This document shows, in pieces, positions 29,140 through 38,654 of a stretch of DNA of 64,000 bases (the stretch's first letter is position 1; each line of letters begins with the position of its first letter). The position numbers and the translations under genes were made by a program. Below the pieces are notes generated by a model. It was not told the origin of the DNA, did no database searches, and saw only the letters and a list, made by a program, of their open reading frames with translations. The DNA is from Saprospiraceae bacterium (GTDB taxonomy: Bacteria > Bacteroidota > Bacteroidia > Chitinophagales > Saprospiraceae), in the NCBI GenBank assembly GCA_024103005.1, contig JAGFJA010000039.1, positions 116,109-180,108 on the forward strand, in the 5' to 3' direction.

Positions 29140-29169
29140 ATATACATTTTTACGAACCCTATTTAATCA

Positions 29170-31038
29170 ATGTTCCAGGAGTATGACGTCATCGTAGTGG
29201 GAGCCGGACATGCCGGTTGTGAAGCCGCCGTCGGTGCAGCCAATTTGGGCTGTAAGGTTATGCTGGTCACTATGAATATGCAGACAATTGCCCAGATGTC
29301 ATGTAATCCGGCTATGGGGGGAGTGGCCAAGGGGCAGATTGTGCGAGAGATAGATGCATTGTGTGGTTATTCTGGTATGGTGACAGACCATACAATGATT
29401 CAGTTCAGGATGCTCAATCTTTCCAAGGGACCTGCTATGTGGAGCCCGCGAGCACAAAGTGACAGGATGGCTTTCGCTGCCAAATGGCGACAAATGCTGG
29501 AAGAAAATCCATTGATAGACTTCTGGCAGGAAATGGTGACCGGTCTGGTTGTTAAAGATAAAAGAGTAGTTGGAGTCCGTACCGGTATGGGCATTGAAAT
29601 TATGGGCAAATCAGTGGTTTTGACCAATGGTACATTTCTCAATGGAATTATTCATATCGGTGAAAAACAGTTTGGTGGCGGAAGAGCCGGAGAAAAAGCT
29701 GCTCGGGGTATAACCGAACAATTGGTTGAACTCGGCTTTGAGTCAGGCAGGATGAAAACCGGAACTCCGCCACGTGTGGACGGACGTACCATCCACTATG
29801 ACAGGATGGAGGTACAGGATGGTGATGCTAATCCGGGCCGCTTTTCATATACAGAAACGCCTCCATTGAAAAATCAAATACCCTGCCACATCACTTATAC
29901 AAGTGAAAAGGTTCACAACATCCTGAGAACAGGCTTCGACCAGTCTCCTATGTTCCAAGGAAGAATTCAGGGAAGAGGTCCCAGATACTGTCCCTCCATA
30001 GAAGACAAGATAGAGAGATTCTCAGACAAGGAAAGACATCAGCTCTTTGTAGAGCCAGAGGGAAGAAATACAATAGAAGTCTATGTCAACGGCTTCTCAA
30101 GCTCTTTGCCGGAGGATGTGCAGTATAAGGCTATTCGGGAAATCAGAGGTTTTGAGGATGTTAAAATGTTTAGACCGGGCTATGCCATAGAATATGATTA
30201 TTTCCCGCCTACACAGTTGAAAATGACGCTGGAGACCCATTTGATACAAGGCTTGTTTTTTGCCGGACAGATCAATGGAACTACCGGCTATGAGGAAGCT
30301 GCCTGCCAGGGATTGATGGCGGGTATCAATGCAGCTTTACAGGTCAAAGAAAGGGAACCGGTTATTTTATCCAGATCGGATGCTTATATCGGTGTCTTGA
30401 TTGATGACTTGATCAATAAAGGTACAAATGAACCTTACCGCATGTTTACCTCCCGTGCGGAATTCCGGATTCTGCTCAGACAGGACAATGCGGACCTGCG
30501 GCTTACACCATTGGCTGAAAAACTTGGTATGTCGGGAGTAGAAGCAAGAATGGAGAGGGTCCACATGAAAAATGAGGCATTGAAAGATATCACGGAATGG
30601 TTCAGGACAGTTAGCGGAGATCCAATGTTTTTAAATCCGTATTTGGAGTCAGTTCATTCAACACCACTAAAGCAAAAAATTAAACTCGATCAGATCATCA
30701 CCAGGCCTAATGTTCAGATCAATGACATGGCATCGAATTTTCCTCCGCTGGCTGAGATGTTGTCAAAGTACGATGAGGAAATTATTCAGTTGGCAGAAAC
30801 TCAAATGAAGTATGAAGCCTATATCCGGAAAGAAATGGAGATGGTCCAGAGAGTGAGTAAGCTGGAAGAAATGAGGCTTAGTCCCGATTTTGACTATTCG
30901 ACTATATCTTCATTATCACTTGAAGCAAGGGAAAAACTCAACCGGCATAAACCTACATCCCTCGGACAGGCCGGACGAATAAGCGGTATCAATCCTGCTG
31001 ATATCTCTGTCCTGTTGATTCACCTGAAACAGGTATAG
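29170..31038 (+). CDS. mnmG: tRNA uridine-5-carboxymethylaminomethyl modification enzyme MnmG
   Basis: A 622-residue, full-length GidA/MnmG. The FAD-binding loop 'GAGHAG' is at 11-16, and the family signatures 'CNPAMGG' and 'GLFFAGQINGTTGYEEAA' are present, as is the C-terminal helical tRNA/MnmE-binding region. With MnmE and a folate it modifies the wobble uridine of several tRNAs. It has its own promoter. Confidence 0.97.
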   Translation: MFQEYDVIVVGAGHAGCEAAVGAANLGCKVMLVTMNMQTIAQMSCNPAMGGVAKGQIVREIDALCGYSGMVTDHTMIQFRMLNLSKGPAMWSPRAQSDRMAFAAKWRQMLEENPLIDFWQEMVTGLVVKDKRVVGVRTGMGIEIMGKSVVLTNGTFLNGIIHIGEKQFGGGRAGEKAARGITEQLVELGFESGRMKTGTPPRVDGRTIHYDRMEVQDGDANPGRFSYTETPPLKNQIPCHITYTSEKVHNILRTGFDQSPMFQGRIQGRGPRYCPSIEDKIERFSDKERHQLFVEPEGRNTIEVYVNGFSSSLPEDVQYKAIREIRGFEDVKMFRPGYAIEYDYFPPTQLKMTLETHLIQGLFFAGQINGTTGYEEAACQGLMAGINAALQVKEREPVILSRSDAYIGVLIDDLINKGTNEPYRMFTSRAEFRILLRQDNADLRLTPLAEKLGMSGVEARMERVHMKNEALKDITEWFRTVSGDPMFLNPYLESVHSTPLKQKIKLDQIITRPNVQINDMASNFPPLAEMLSKYDEEIIQLAETQMKYEAYIRKEMEMVQRVSKLEEMRLSPDFDYSTISSLSLEAREKLNRHKPTSLGQAGRISGINPADISVLLIHLKQV

Positions 31039-31144
31039 CCAAATCATCCTCTGATGTTAGTTGGATCAGCCATTATAAACTATTGTGGATTATTAAGTGT
31101 TGCACTGAAGAATAGTTAATAATTTTCCGATTAAAGATTGGATT

Positions 31145-31711
31145 ATGATCAAATTTGGAATAGGTTTGCTGGCATTTGCTTTGGTGGGAGTATGGTGGAC
31201 ATCAATGGATAAAAACAAACTATTGGATAAAAATATTTACGATTATTCCATACTTTCCCTCACTGGGGAAAAATTATCCATGAAGGATTATCAGGGAAAG
31301 GTTCTGTTATTGGTCAATACTGCAAGTGAGTGTGGGTTTACCCCTCAGCTGGGTGGCCTGGAGCACCTGTATGAAAAGTATAAAGACAAAGGTTTGGTTG
31401 TGATCGGCTTTCCCTGCAATCAGTTTGGGCAACAGGAGCCCGGCGATGCCAGTGACATCAGTAAGGTATGCCATGAACAATACGGTGTAAGTTTTCCGAT
31501 GACCCAAAAAATTGAGGTAAATGGTTCCGGTGCCGATCCGATATTCAGGTATTTGACATCCATGAAACCCGGATTTTTGTCAAAAAAGATAAAATGGAAT
31601 TTTACCAAATTTGTTGTTGACACAAATGGGATACCTGTAAAGCGATTTGCTCCCTGGGTCAAACCTGAGAAAATAGGTACTTATCTGGAAAAGAACTTTT
31701 TTAAGAATTAA
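31145..31711 (+). CDS. Glutathione peroxidase family protein, cysteine form
   Basis: A 188-residue member of the GPx family. The N-terminus is a short hydrophobic stretch ('FGIGLLAFALVGVWW') that probably exports or anchors it. The catalytic tetrad is intact, with Cys63 in place of selenocysteine ('ASECGFT'), Gln93 ('NQFG') and Trp151/Asn152 ('WNF'). Such cysteine forms reduce peroxides using thioredoxin in many bacteria. It lies after mnmG by 106 bp. The 110 bp that follow its stop hold nothing recognisable, then comes the second inverted-repeat element. Confidence 0.92.
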   Translation: MIKFGIGLLAFALVGVWWTSMDKNKLLDKNIYDYSILSLTGEKLSMKDYQGKVLLLVNTASECGFTPQLGGLEHLYEKYKDKGLVVIGFPCNQFGQQEPGDASDISKVCHEQYGVSFPMTQKIEVNGSGADPIFRYLTSMKPGFLSKKIKWNFTKFVVDTNGIPVKRFAPWVKPEKIGTYLEKNFFKN

Positions 31712-31820
31712 AAGGGTATTTGATTCCATTTCTGAAATTTTCGATTAGATCAGAATTGGAAGATTTTTGCTGAAATTACTGACAAGGAAGGAGTTTCGAT
31801 GGTTATGGGTAAAATTTTTA

Positions 31821-31964
31821 AATAGGTAGATGATTAATAACCTTAGATGCCCATATAGTTGAGGTTCTGACAGACAAAAATCTAAAAATCATTTTTTTTG
31901 TACGAATTTACTTTCAGAAATTCAGGTATATCAAGGTGCAGTATTATTAATCATCTACCTACTT
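31821..31964. mobile_element. 144-bp inverted-repeat element, copy 2 (MITE-like)
   Basis: The left end (31821-31840, AATAGGTAGATGATTAATAA) and right end (31944-31964) are inverted repeats and match those of the element at 11347-11491. The interiors have diverged but share a GAAATTCAG-(G)TATA stretch near the right end. Non-coding. It lies between gpx and the cyanophycinase-like gene. Confidence 0.7.
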
Positions 31965-32009
31965 CAGGTAAAATCCGTCTTATCTTACCTCCACAACATT
32001 TTATTTTCC

Positions 32010-32017
32010 TAATTTTG
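32010..32017 (+). promoter_or_regulatory. Promoter -7 element for the cyanophycinase-like gene
   Basis: TAATTTTG matches TAnnTTTG, 20 bp upstream of the ATG at 32038. Confidence 0.55.
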
Positions 32018-32037
32018 ACATAATTAGCCTTCCCACA

Positions 32038-33336
32038 ATGCGAATATTTTTATACATACTTCCCCTGATTTTTTGTCATACTGTCTCCCTGGCACAGAAT
32101 TACACGGTATTTCATACAGGTTCGGATAAAGATACCATCACTCAGCCCCAGGGCGGTATCTGCATGATGGGCGGATCCAGCGAAGACGATAATGCCATGC
32201 GGTGGTTTTTAAACAGGGCAGCTGGTGGCGACATTCTTGTACTGCGAACAAGTGGTTCTAATGGATATAATAACTATATGTACAGTCAGTTAGGCGTAAA
32301 AGTCAACAGCGTCGAGACGATTGTTTGCAATAATGCAAAAGCCTCGGATGAACTTTATGTTCAGCAGAAAGTTGCTACAGCGGAAGCTATTTGGTTTGCA
32401 GGCGGAGATCAGGGGGAATACGTAAAGTACTGGCGTGGTACCAAGATAGATTCACTGATTAATGATGGTATCCTTAATAGGAATATTGTGGTAGGAGGGA
32501 CAAGTGCCGGTATGGCTATCATGGGTAAGTTTATTTATACCGGACGAAATGGTTCGGTAACATCCGAACAGGCTCTTGCCAACCCGTATCATTCCCGCGT
32601 TACGATTGATTCAGCCCGCTTTTTGGACAACCATTTTTTGGAGGATGTCATAACGGATACACATTATGATGATCCTGACAGAAGAGGAAGGCATGTTACC
32701 TTTATGGCTAGGATTATGACTGATTTTCAGGTTGCTGCTAAAGGTATAGCTTGTGATGAATATACTGCTGTGTGTATAGATAAAGACGGAATTGCCCGGG
32801 TATTTGGCGAATATCCGAAAAGCAATGACAATGCTTATTTTTTACGACCCAACTGTGGCTTGACCGATTTTTCCCCTGAATTATGTGCTAAAAACCAACC
32901 CCTTTCATGGTCTCACATGGATAGAGCAATTTGGGTGTATAAGGTAAAGGGTACCAAAGAAGGCAACAATACCTTTGATTTAAAGGATTGGATAACAGGT
33001 GATGGTGGGACGTGGGAGTATTGGTATGTTAATCAGGGAAGCCTGGGAATGAAAGCTACCGATCAGGCAGACTGTTTGCTGCTTCATCGCAATAATCAAT
33101 CTTTTGCTTCTTTAGAAATTTCCCCCAATCCCGCCTCTGATATGCTTAAAGTTGATTTGCACGGAGAAATACTCAAAGACGTAAAACTGTTGAGCCCTGC
33201 CGGTAAGGTGATTGAAATTCCGACATCTTCTTTCGATCAGTCACTTTTTAATGTAAGTCAGCTACCGGCAGGTACTTACATTTTGGTATTGACTACAGAT
33301 AATAGAACCTTTATCGGGAAATTCATTAAACAATAA
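32038..33336 (+). CDS. Cyanophycinase-like S51 peptidase with T9SS sorting domain
   Basis: A 432-residue secreted protein. A signal peptide ends near 'SLAQ' (residue 20). The S51 core has 'FAGGDQ' (120-125) and the nucleophile elbow 'GGTSAGM' with Ser156, both hallmarks of cyanophycinase and peptidase E. The last 75 residues or so, from 'ISPNPASDMLKV', are a T9SS type A C-terminal domain. It therefore probably acts outside the cell on cyanophycin or on beta-aspartyl peptides. It converges on the symporter gene with 13 bp between them. Confidence 0.9.
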   Translation: MRIFLYILPLIFCHTVSLAQNYTVFHTGSDKDTITQPQGGICMMGGSSEDDNAMRWFLNRAAGGDILVLRTSGSNGYNNYMYSQLGVKVNSVETIVCNNAKASDELYVQQKVATAEAIWFAGGDQGEYVKYWRGTKIDSLINDGILNRNIVVGGTSAGMAIMGKFIYTGRNGSVTSEQALANPYHSRVTIDSARFLDNHFLEDVITDTHYDDPDRRGRHVTFMARIMTDFQVAAKGIACDEYTAVCIDKDGIARVFGEYPKSNDNAYFLRPNCGLTDFSPELCAKNQPLSWSHMDRAIWVYKVKGTKEGNNTFDLKDWITGDGGTWEYWYVNQGSLGMKATDQADCLLLHRNNQSFASLEISPNPASDMLKVDLHGEILKDVKLLSPAGKVIEIPTSSFDQSLFNVSQLPAGTYILVLTTDNRTFIGKFIKQ

Positions 33337-33349
33337 AGCAGTATTGCTA

Positions 33350-34846
33350 TTATTTTTTCAATACTTCATTAACCCGGTTAAACTCGTCCAGAATTGCGGC
33401 ATTGGGTTTATAGGTAATAGCAGATACGATGATATTTGTAATCAATGACAATATAAAACCGGGTATCATCTCATACCATTCCTTATATGGATGATTGATA
33501 TATACCCACAACAATACTGTCAACCCGCCTGTAATCATTCCGGCCAGTGCTCCTTGCCAGGTTGATTTTTTGTTTAATAAGGACAAAAGTACAAGAGGCC
33601 CGAAAGCAGAACCAAAACCTGCCCAAGCATTTCCTACCAGATTTAATATACTGTCTTTAGGATTGAGAGATAATAATACTGCAATAATAGCTACTACCAA
33701 AACCGATATCCTGCCCGCAATCAATAAATGTTTTTGTCCGGCATCCTTTCGTATCAACGACTTATAAATGTCTTCTACCAATGAACTGGAGGTTACCAGA
33801 AGTTGTGAAGATATAGTGCTCATCACGGCTGCGAGAATGGCGCTTAACAGAAATCCGCCTATCAAAGGATGAAACAGTACGCGCGCAAAATAAATGAAGA
33901 TGGTCTCAGCTTCATTCTTTGTTTGGTCAAATACCGTCATGGTAGCATGGTCAAACTTTATCAGATATGCTATGCCGATCATCCCGACACACAAGGCACC
34001 GCCAACCGTAAGAACCATCCATGATATGCCAATCCGGCGTGCCTTAGTTAACTGCCCCGGCCTGTCAATTGCCATAAAACGTACCAGAATATGCGGCTGG
34101 CCGAAATACCCGAGCCCCCAGGCCAACAATGAAACGATGCCTATTATAGTTGTGCCCTTAAACAAATCCAGATATTGACTACCCTTACTCTGGATTAAAC
34201 TGATGGTTTCTGATGGTCCGCCAATCTCTGTGACTGCAACAATAGGGACTATGATCAGAGCAAGAACCATGATGGTGCCCTGCACAAAATCCGTCAGACT
34301 CACCGCTAAAAAGCCGCCCAAAAAGGTGTACATCACTACAACCAAGCTTGTAATCCAGAGCCCGGTAGTATAATCCATCCCGAAAGCAGATTCAAATAAC
34401 TTTCCACCTGAAACCATTCCTGCTGATGTATAAAGTGTGAAGAATATCAATATAAAAATAGAAGACGTAATTTTTAGAACCTGTGTCTTGTCCTTGTACC
34501 TGTTCTGGAAAAAAACCGGCAAAGTGATGGAATTCTGTGCCACTTCCGTATATACCCTGAGCCTAGGAGCGATGATGATATAATTTAAGTAAGCTCCTAT
34601 AGTCAAGCCAATTGCAATCCAAGCACTGGATATTCCGGAAAAATACATGGCTCCTGGCAAACCCATCAACAGCCAACCACTCATGTCTGCCGCCCCGGCA
34701 GATAGCGCTGTCACAGCAGCTCCTAGCTTTCGACCGCCGATTAAAAACTCTTCTGAATTGCTTGTTGATGTCCGATAAGAGTAAATTCCTATTGCCAGCA
34801 TCAATAGTAAATATAACCCAACGGAAATGGCTTCATATATTTGCAT
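33350..34846 (-). CDS. putP: Sodium/proline symporter
   Basis: A 498-residue sodium:solute symporter with about 13 predicted membrane helices. 'GAADMSGWLLMGLPGA' at residues 51-66 is the PutP signature around the first sodium site, and 'WGLGYFGQPHILVRFMA' is also typical. It imports proline with sodium across the inner membrane. No putA or regulator is adjacent. The proline specificity is inferred from these motifs. Confidence 0.9.
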   Translation of the reverse strand: MQIYEAISVGLYLLLMLAIGIYSYRTSTSNSEEFLIGGRKLGAAVTALSAGAADMSGWLLMGLPGAMYFSGISSAWIAIGLTIGAYLNYIIIAPRLRVYTEVAQNSITLPVFFQNRYKDKTQVLKITSSIFILIFFTLYTSAGMVSGGKLFESAFGMDYTTGLWITSLVVVMYTFLGGFLAVSLTDFVQGTIMVLALIIVPIVAVTEIGGPSETISLIQSKGSQYLDLFKGTTIIGIVSLLAWGLGYFGQPHILVRFMAIDRPGQLTKARRIGISWMVLTVGGALCVGMIGIAYLIKFDHATMTVFDQTKNEAETIFIYFARVLFHPLIGGFLLSAILAAVMSTISSQLLVTSSSLVEDIYKSLIRKDAGQKHLLIAGRISVLVVAIIAVLLSLNPKDSILNLVGNAWAGFGSAFGPLVLLSLLNKKSTWQGALAGMITGGLTVLLWVYINHPYKEWYEMIPGFILSLITNIIVSAITYKPNAAILDEFNRVNEVLKK

Positions 34847-34957
34847 AACCTACTTCATTAAGCCACCTAAGGTAAGATTTTTTTGCAATTTAGAAGAAAA
34901 CGGGATTTGCTGATTAAAAAATTGTGAGATTAAAAAAATCCAAGGCTTCAGAAGGTA

Positions 34958-36703
34958 TCACCAGTCTTTCCCGGATCGCGGCGGAATTTCCTGACCTTGT
35001 TTCATAACTTTGGCACGGGTATTCTTTTCATCCTCCTTCATGATTCTAAGTAGATTCTCTGCTTGTTGTCGGGTCATTTGCTGAGGCGCGGCATTTTGTT
35101 GGGTTTGCTCTCCTTGCTGCTGATTGTTTTGTGAGGGTTGGTTCCCGTTTTGATTTTGTTGTTGCTGCTGTTTTTGATTTTGTTGTTGCTGCTGTTTTTG
35201 TTGTTGCTTATCCCGGTCCTTATTCTCGTTATTTTTATTGTGTTTCTTTTGTTCTTGTTGTTTTTTTTGCTGAAGGGCCTTGGTTAGATTGGTTTTGGCG
35301 TCTAAGTCTCCCGGGCTATTACGCAGTGCCTGTTTGTAGGCATCTATTGCTTTTGAAAAATCTTTGGTTTGATAAAATGAATTTCCAAGGTTGTATGCTG
35401 CCATTGTTTTTTCTTCGGGTGTTTTAGCGAGTCCAAATGCTTCCATATTTTTTTCGGCAGATTCTTTGTATTTCCCGGAGTGGTACAGTGCATTAGCTTC
35501 ATTGTAAACACTGTTAAAATCCTTATGTTTCAAAGCGCTTTGTTCATATTTTTGAGCAGCTGTGGCGAAATCGCCTGCACGAAAGGCTTCATTCCCTTCA
35601 TTCATCAATTTACGAGTACTTTGAGCCTGGAGAAATTCGGGAATTAAAAAAATGCTTAAAATGAGGATAAGTGTTACCGACATTTTTGTCTTCCGCAGGT
35701 TTTTTATTATGGAGAAAAATTGATTATTTTGGAGATAATTCAGCCATAAAATGAGGAAAGCTGGTAATAAAAACCATGGGAAAAGACTGATATTGCGGGA
35801 GGTATCCTTGGTTTCATATACACCTTTATCAAGATTATCAATCATTTTTTCAACGCCTTTTGTTGCATCAGTCGGGTCGTCCAGATTATAATATTCCCCA
35901 TGAGCTGCTGCCGCTATTTCTTTCAATATTTCTGAATTTAACTTGCTTCTTACAGGCTGGCCATTTTCATCTAATTTAAAATGTGTCCCTGCATCTGTCT
36001 GCTCAGGTATCATTCCACCCTTTTGTGTGCCAACACCTATGGTAGTTATGATGAGCCCCTTGTCAGCTGCATTTTCCGCTATTTTAAGCGCATCGGAATC
36101 ATGGTCTTCCCCATCGGTGATGAGGACAAGGCCATGATGGCGGACTTGTTCATCAGAAAATGATTGCTGTGCGGCCCCGATGGCATCTCCGATCGCTGTT
36201 CCCTGATAACTAGCCATGTCCGTTGATATGCCATTGATAAATTCTGTAACTGCCTGGATATCATCGGTGAGAGGCATATACATGTAGGCCGCTCCGGCAA
36301 ATACGACAAGACCTATCCTTTGATTTGCCAGTTTTTGGACCAGCTCAGTAGCCCAGCGTTTTGCCCGGGTCAGTCTGTCCGGTGCGATATCCTGTGCGAG
36401 CATACTCTTACTCACATCAAAAGCCAGAATGATATCAGCCGATTTTTTGGCTGTTTTCTCAGGTTTACCAGGCAATTGTGGATTGGCGAGAGCAATAATT
36501 ATCAGGATAAGAGCTATGATAGTCCATCCAAAACGATCCTTTCTTTTTGATGATGAAATGATATGCCGGAGGGTTGCTTTTGGGGCAAAACGTGAGGCAA
36601 CCTGCTGTCTTTTGGTTCTCCAGTTTTTGAGCAAAAATATAAATATTGGCAATGCCAGCAATAATGTTAAATATTCCGGATGTTCTAAGGACAGTTTCAT
36701 CAT
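34958..36703 (-). CDS. BatB-BatC fusion: VWA membrane protein with TPR domain
   Basis: One 581-residue frame contains two proteins that are usually separate. Residues 1-335 are BatB-like: two N-terminal membrane helices (about 10-26 and 58-74), a von Willebrand A domain with MIDAS residues in 'DVSKS' (96-100) and 'TDGED' (197-201), and a helix at about 309-323. From Met341 a second signal-peptide-like segment (341-361) leads into TPR repeats (about 362-465), as in BatC. The end is a Gln/Asn-rich tract (about 470-545). A separate start at 35683 could still give free BatC. The start overlaps batA by 4 bp. Confidence 0.88.
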   Translation of the reverse strand: MMKLSLEHPEYLTLLLALPIFIFLLKNWRTKRQQVASRFAPKATLRHIISSSKRKDRFGWTIIALILIIIALANPQLPGKPEKTAKKSADIILAFDVSKSMLAQDIAPDRLTRAKRWATELVQKLANQRIGLVVFAGAAYMYMPLTDDIQAVTEFINGISTDMASYQGTAIGDAIGAAQQSFSDEQVRHHGLVLITDGEDHDSDALKIAENAADKGLIITTIGVGTQKGGMIPEQTDAGTHFKLDENGQPVRSKLNSEILKEIAAAAHGEYYNLDDPTDATKGVEKMIDNLDKGVYETKDTSRNISLFPWFLLPAFLILWLNYLQNNQFFSIIKNLRKTKMSVTLILILSIFLIPEFLQAQSTRKLMNEGNEAFRAGDFATAAQKYEQSALKHKDFNSVYNEANALYHSGKYKESAEKNMEAFGLAKTPEEKTMAAYNLGNSFYQTKDFSKAIDAYKQALRNSPGDLDAKTNLTKALQQKKQQEQKKHNKNNENKDRDKQQQKQQQQQNQKQQQQQNQNGNQPSQNNQQQGEQTQQNAAPQQMTRQQAENLLRIMKEDEKNTRAKVMKQGQEIPPRSGKDW

Positions 36704-37713
36704 TTATCTACAATTGTAACAGGTGTACGTAATACTGTATTGGAAAGTACCATTTCAAGGATTAAAAAAATACTTCCCAGGATGAGGAAGAACCGGTACC
36801 TGTCAAATTCTTTACGCAATACCGTCTTTTCTATTTTTGTCTTTTCAAGGGTATTAATCCGGTTGTAGATCTGTTGAAGCGAATTTTCATCTTTAGCCCG
36901 GAAATACTGGCCATTGGTAAGATTGGCTATTTCTGTCATGAGAGGTTCGTCTATCTCTACCGGCACATAACCGTATATTATCTGACCACTGGGTGTACGG
37001 CTTACAGGTGTCTCGGCCTGACCCTCACTACCGACTCCGATGGCATATACCCGGATACCAAATGTTTTTGCGAGGCCGGCTGCCGTCATCGGATCGATAT
37101 ATCCGGCCGTATTGACCCCGTCTGTCAGTAATATAATGACCTTACTCTTTGCCTTGGAATCCTTGAGCATATTGACGGCTGATGCCAGGCCGGTTCCGAT
37201 GGCTGTCCCATCGGTCAGGGTATTCTGACTCAAGCCTCTGAGTATCTTGATGACCATATTGTGATCGTAGGTCAGGGGGCAGAGAGACAATGCCTCTCCG
37301 GCAAAGACTGAGATACTGATGCGGTCATTGGGCCTTGCTTTTACAAATTCTTCGGCCAAAGACTTGGTCGCTTCCAGACGATTGGGTTTGAAGTCTCTCG
37401 CCAGCATACTTGTTGAGAGGTCGATAGCGAGGGAAATATCTATGCCACTTTCGTTGACGATTTCGTTTTTTTCAAGCTGTTGTGGTCTTGCGAGAGCGAT
37501 AATAAGGCAGGACAGCCCGGCATAGGTGAGCCATGGCAGATATTTAAGTCCTTTGGTGCGCCAGGTACTGATTCCTGACATATCTTTTGCTCTTGGAAGA
37601 TAAAAACCTGATGGTCTGCGATTCTTGCGGATAAAATAAATACACCACCACAGAATTGGCAATAAAAGCAACACTAAAGCATATTTAAACCCGAAACTCC
37701 CTAAATCCAGCAT
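36700..37713 (-). CDS. batA: BatA, VWA domain membrane protein
   Basis: A 337-residue aerotolerance-type protein. Two membrane helices near the N-terminus and one at the C-terminus enclose a VWA domain with a MIDAS 'DLSTSM' and 'TDGVNTAG' motif. In Bacteroidota the Bat proteins form an envelope complex linked to stress resistance, with MoxR and DUF58 partners. The start overlaps the stop of the upstream gene (ATG and TGA share a base) and its stop overlaps batB-batC by 4 bp, so translation is probably coupled. Confidence 0.92.
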   Translation of the reverse strand: MLDLGSFGFKYALVLLLLPILWWCIYFIRKNRRPSGFYLPRAKDMSGISTWRTKGLKYLPWLTYAGLSCLIIALARPQQLEKNEIVNESGIDISLAIDLSTSMLARDFKPNRLEATKSLAEEFVKARPNDRISISVFAGEALSLCPLTYDHNMVIKILRGLSQNTLTDGTAIGTGLASAVNMLKDSKAKSKVIILLTDGVNTAGYIDPMTAAGLAKTFGIRVYAIGVGSEGQAETPVSRTPSGQIIYGYVPVEIDEPLMTEIANLTNGQYFRAKDENSLQQIYNRINTLEKTKIEKTVLRKEFDRYRFFLILGSIFLILEMVLSNTVLRTPVTIVDK

Positions 37714-38654
37714 CAGTCTTGCGTTTTGTTTTGAAGGATTAATTCTGTTTCATGGATGAGTGCTTTGACTTTGGCTATAAACGAATAGTTGATTTCTTCC
37801 CTGCTTTGTGCCTTTGCAAATTTTACCAGGTCCGCTATATTCAATGCCTTATCCGTTATATCTATGATATTGTTGGATAAACCTGCCTTTCGCAGGGAGG
37901 CAACTATCTCGTAAGAGGTCAGATGCAGTGCCGGTATCCGGGTCACCCTTTGTAAATAGGTCCTTAAAACATCAGACAGCTCTGTCTGGAATGGCACCGG
38001 ATCCTCCGACTTCCATAAGTTGCTGGATTCCAATCGGTCTAATGCAGCAATGGCTTCTTTCGCAGGATTAATTTCCACAGGTAAACCGCCTGTTCCCGAC
38101 TTTATATTTTTTCGCCTACGGATAAAATACAGAATTAATAATATTGCCAGCAGGCAGCATAAACCTGCAATAACCCAGTTCCCGTAAAGATTCCAGAAGG
38201 AATTATCGACAACAATATCTTTGTTGGGGGCAATCTCCGGCGACGAAGTATTCAAAGGCAGGACCGTCAGATGCCATTGCCCGGAGTACCCCGTTTTTTG
38301 CTTTCCCTGATAAATATAATTATAAGGAACTTTTGGAAAGTCATATTCTCCCGGGTTGAATACGGTCAGAATCATTTCCTTTGTCAGTATCTTTGACATC
38401 TGGGTTTTTTTCTCGACCCATTCGGATTCATGACTTAATTCAAATCCATCAAGGGTAGTGATGGAATCGAGTACAAGATTTTTTATTTCTATCGTAGGCT
38501 CGCATGTGATGGTAAAGGTTAGCTTCACCCTGTCGCCCAGTAAAATTCGGTTGGTATCCGGAGTGACCTCCATCTGGATCTGTGCCTGTAAAAAATGGGC
38601 AAAGAATAAAAACCCGAAAAAGGGAAGCCAATGTATATACCCTTTGCTTCTCAT
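37713..38654 (-). CDS. BatD-like / DUF4381-like membrane protein
   Basis: A 313-residue protein with a signal peptide ending 'LQAQ', an exported beta-sandwich part of about 150 residues, one membrane helix around 165-185 ('WVIAGLCCLLAILLILYFI') followed by basic residues, and a helical cytoplasmic C-terminus. This order resembles the small BatD-like or DUF4381 proteins found between DUF58 and BatA genes. The exact family name is uncertain. It overlaps both neighbours by 1-4 bp. Confidence 0.75.
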   Translation of the reverse strand: MRSKGYIHWLPFFGFLFFAHFLQAQIQMEVTPDTNRILLGDRVKLTFTITCEPTIEIKNLVLDSITTLDGFELSHESEWVEKKTQMSKILTKEMILTVFNPGEYDFPKVPYNYIYQGKQKTGYSGQWHLTVLPLNTSSPEIAPNKDIVVDNSFWNLYGNWVIAGLCCLLAILLILYFIRRRKNIKSGTGGLPVEINPAKEAIAALDRLESSNLWKSEDPVPFQTELSDVLRTYLQRVTRIPALHLTSYEIVASLRKAGLSNNIIDITDKALNIADLVKFAKAQSREEINYSFIAKVKALIHETELILQNKTQD

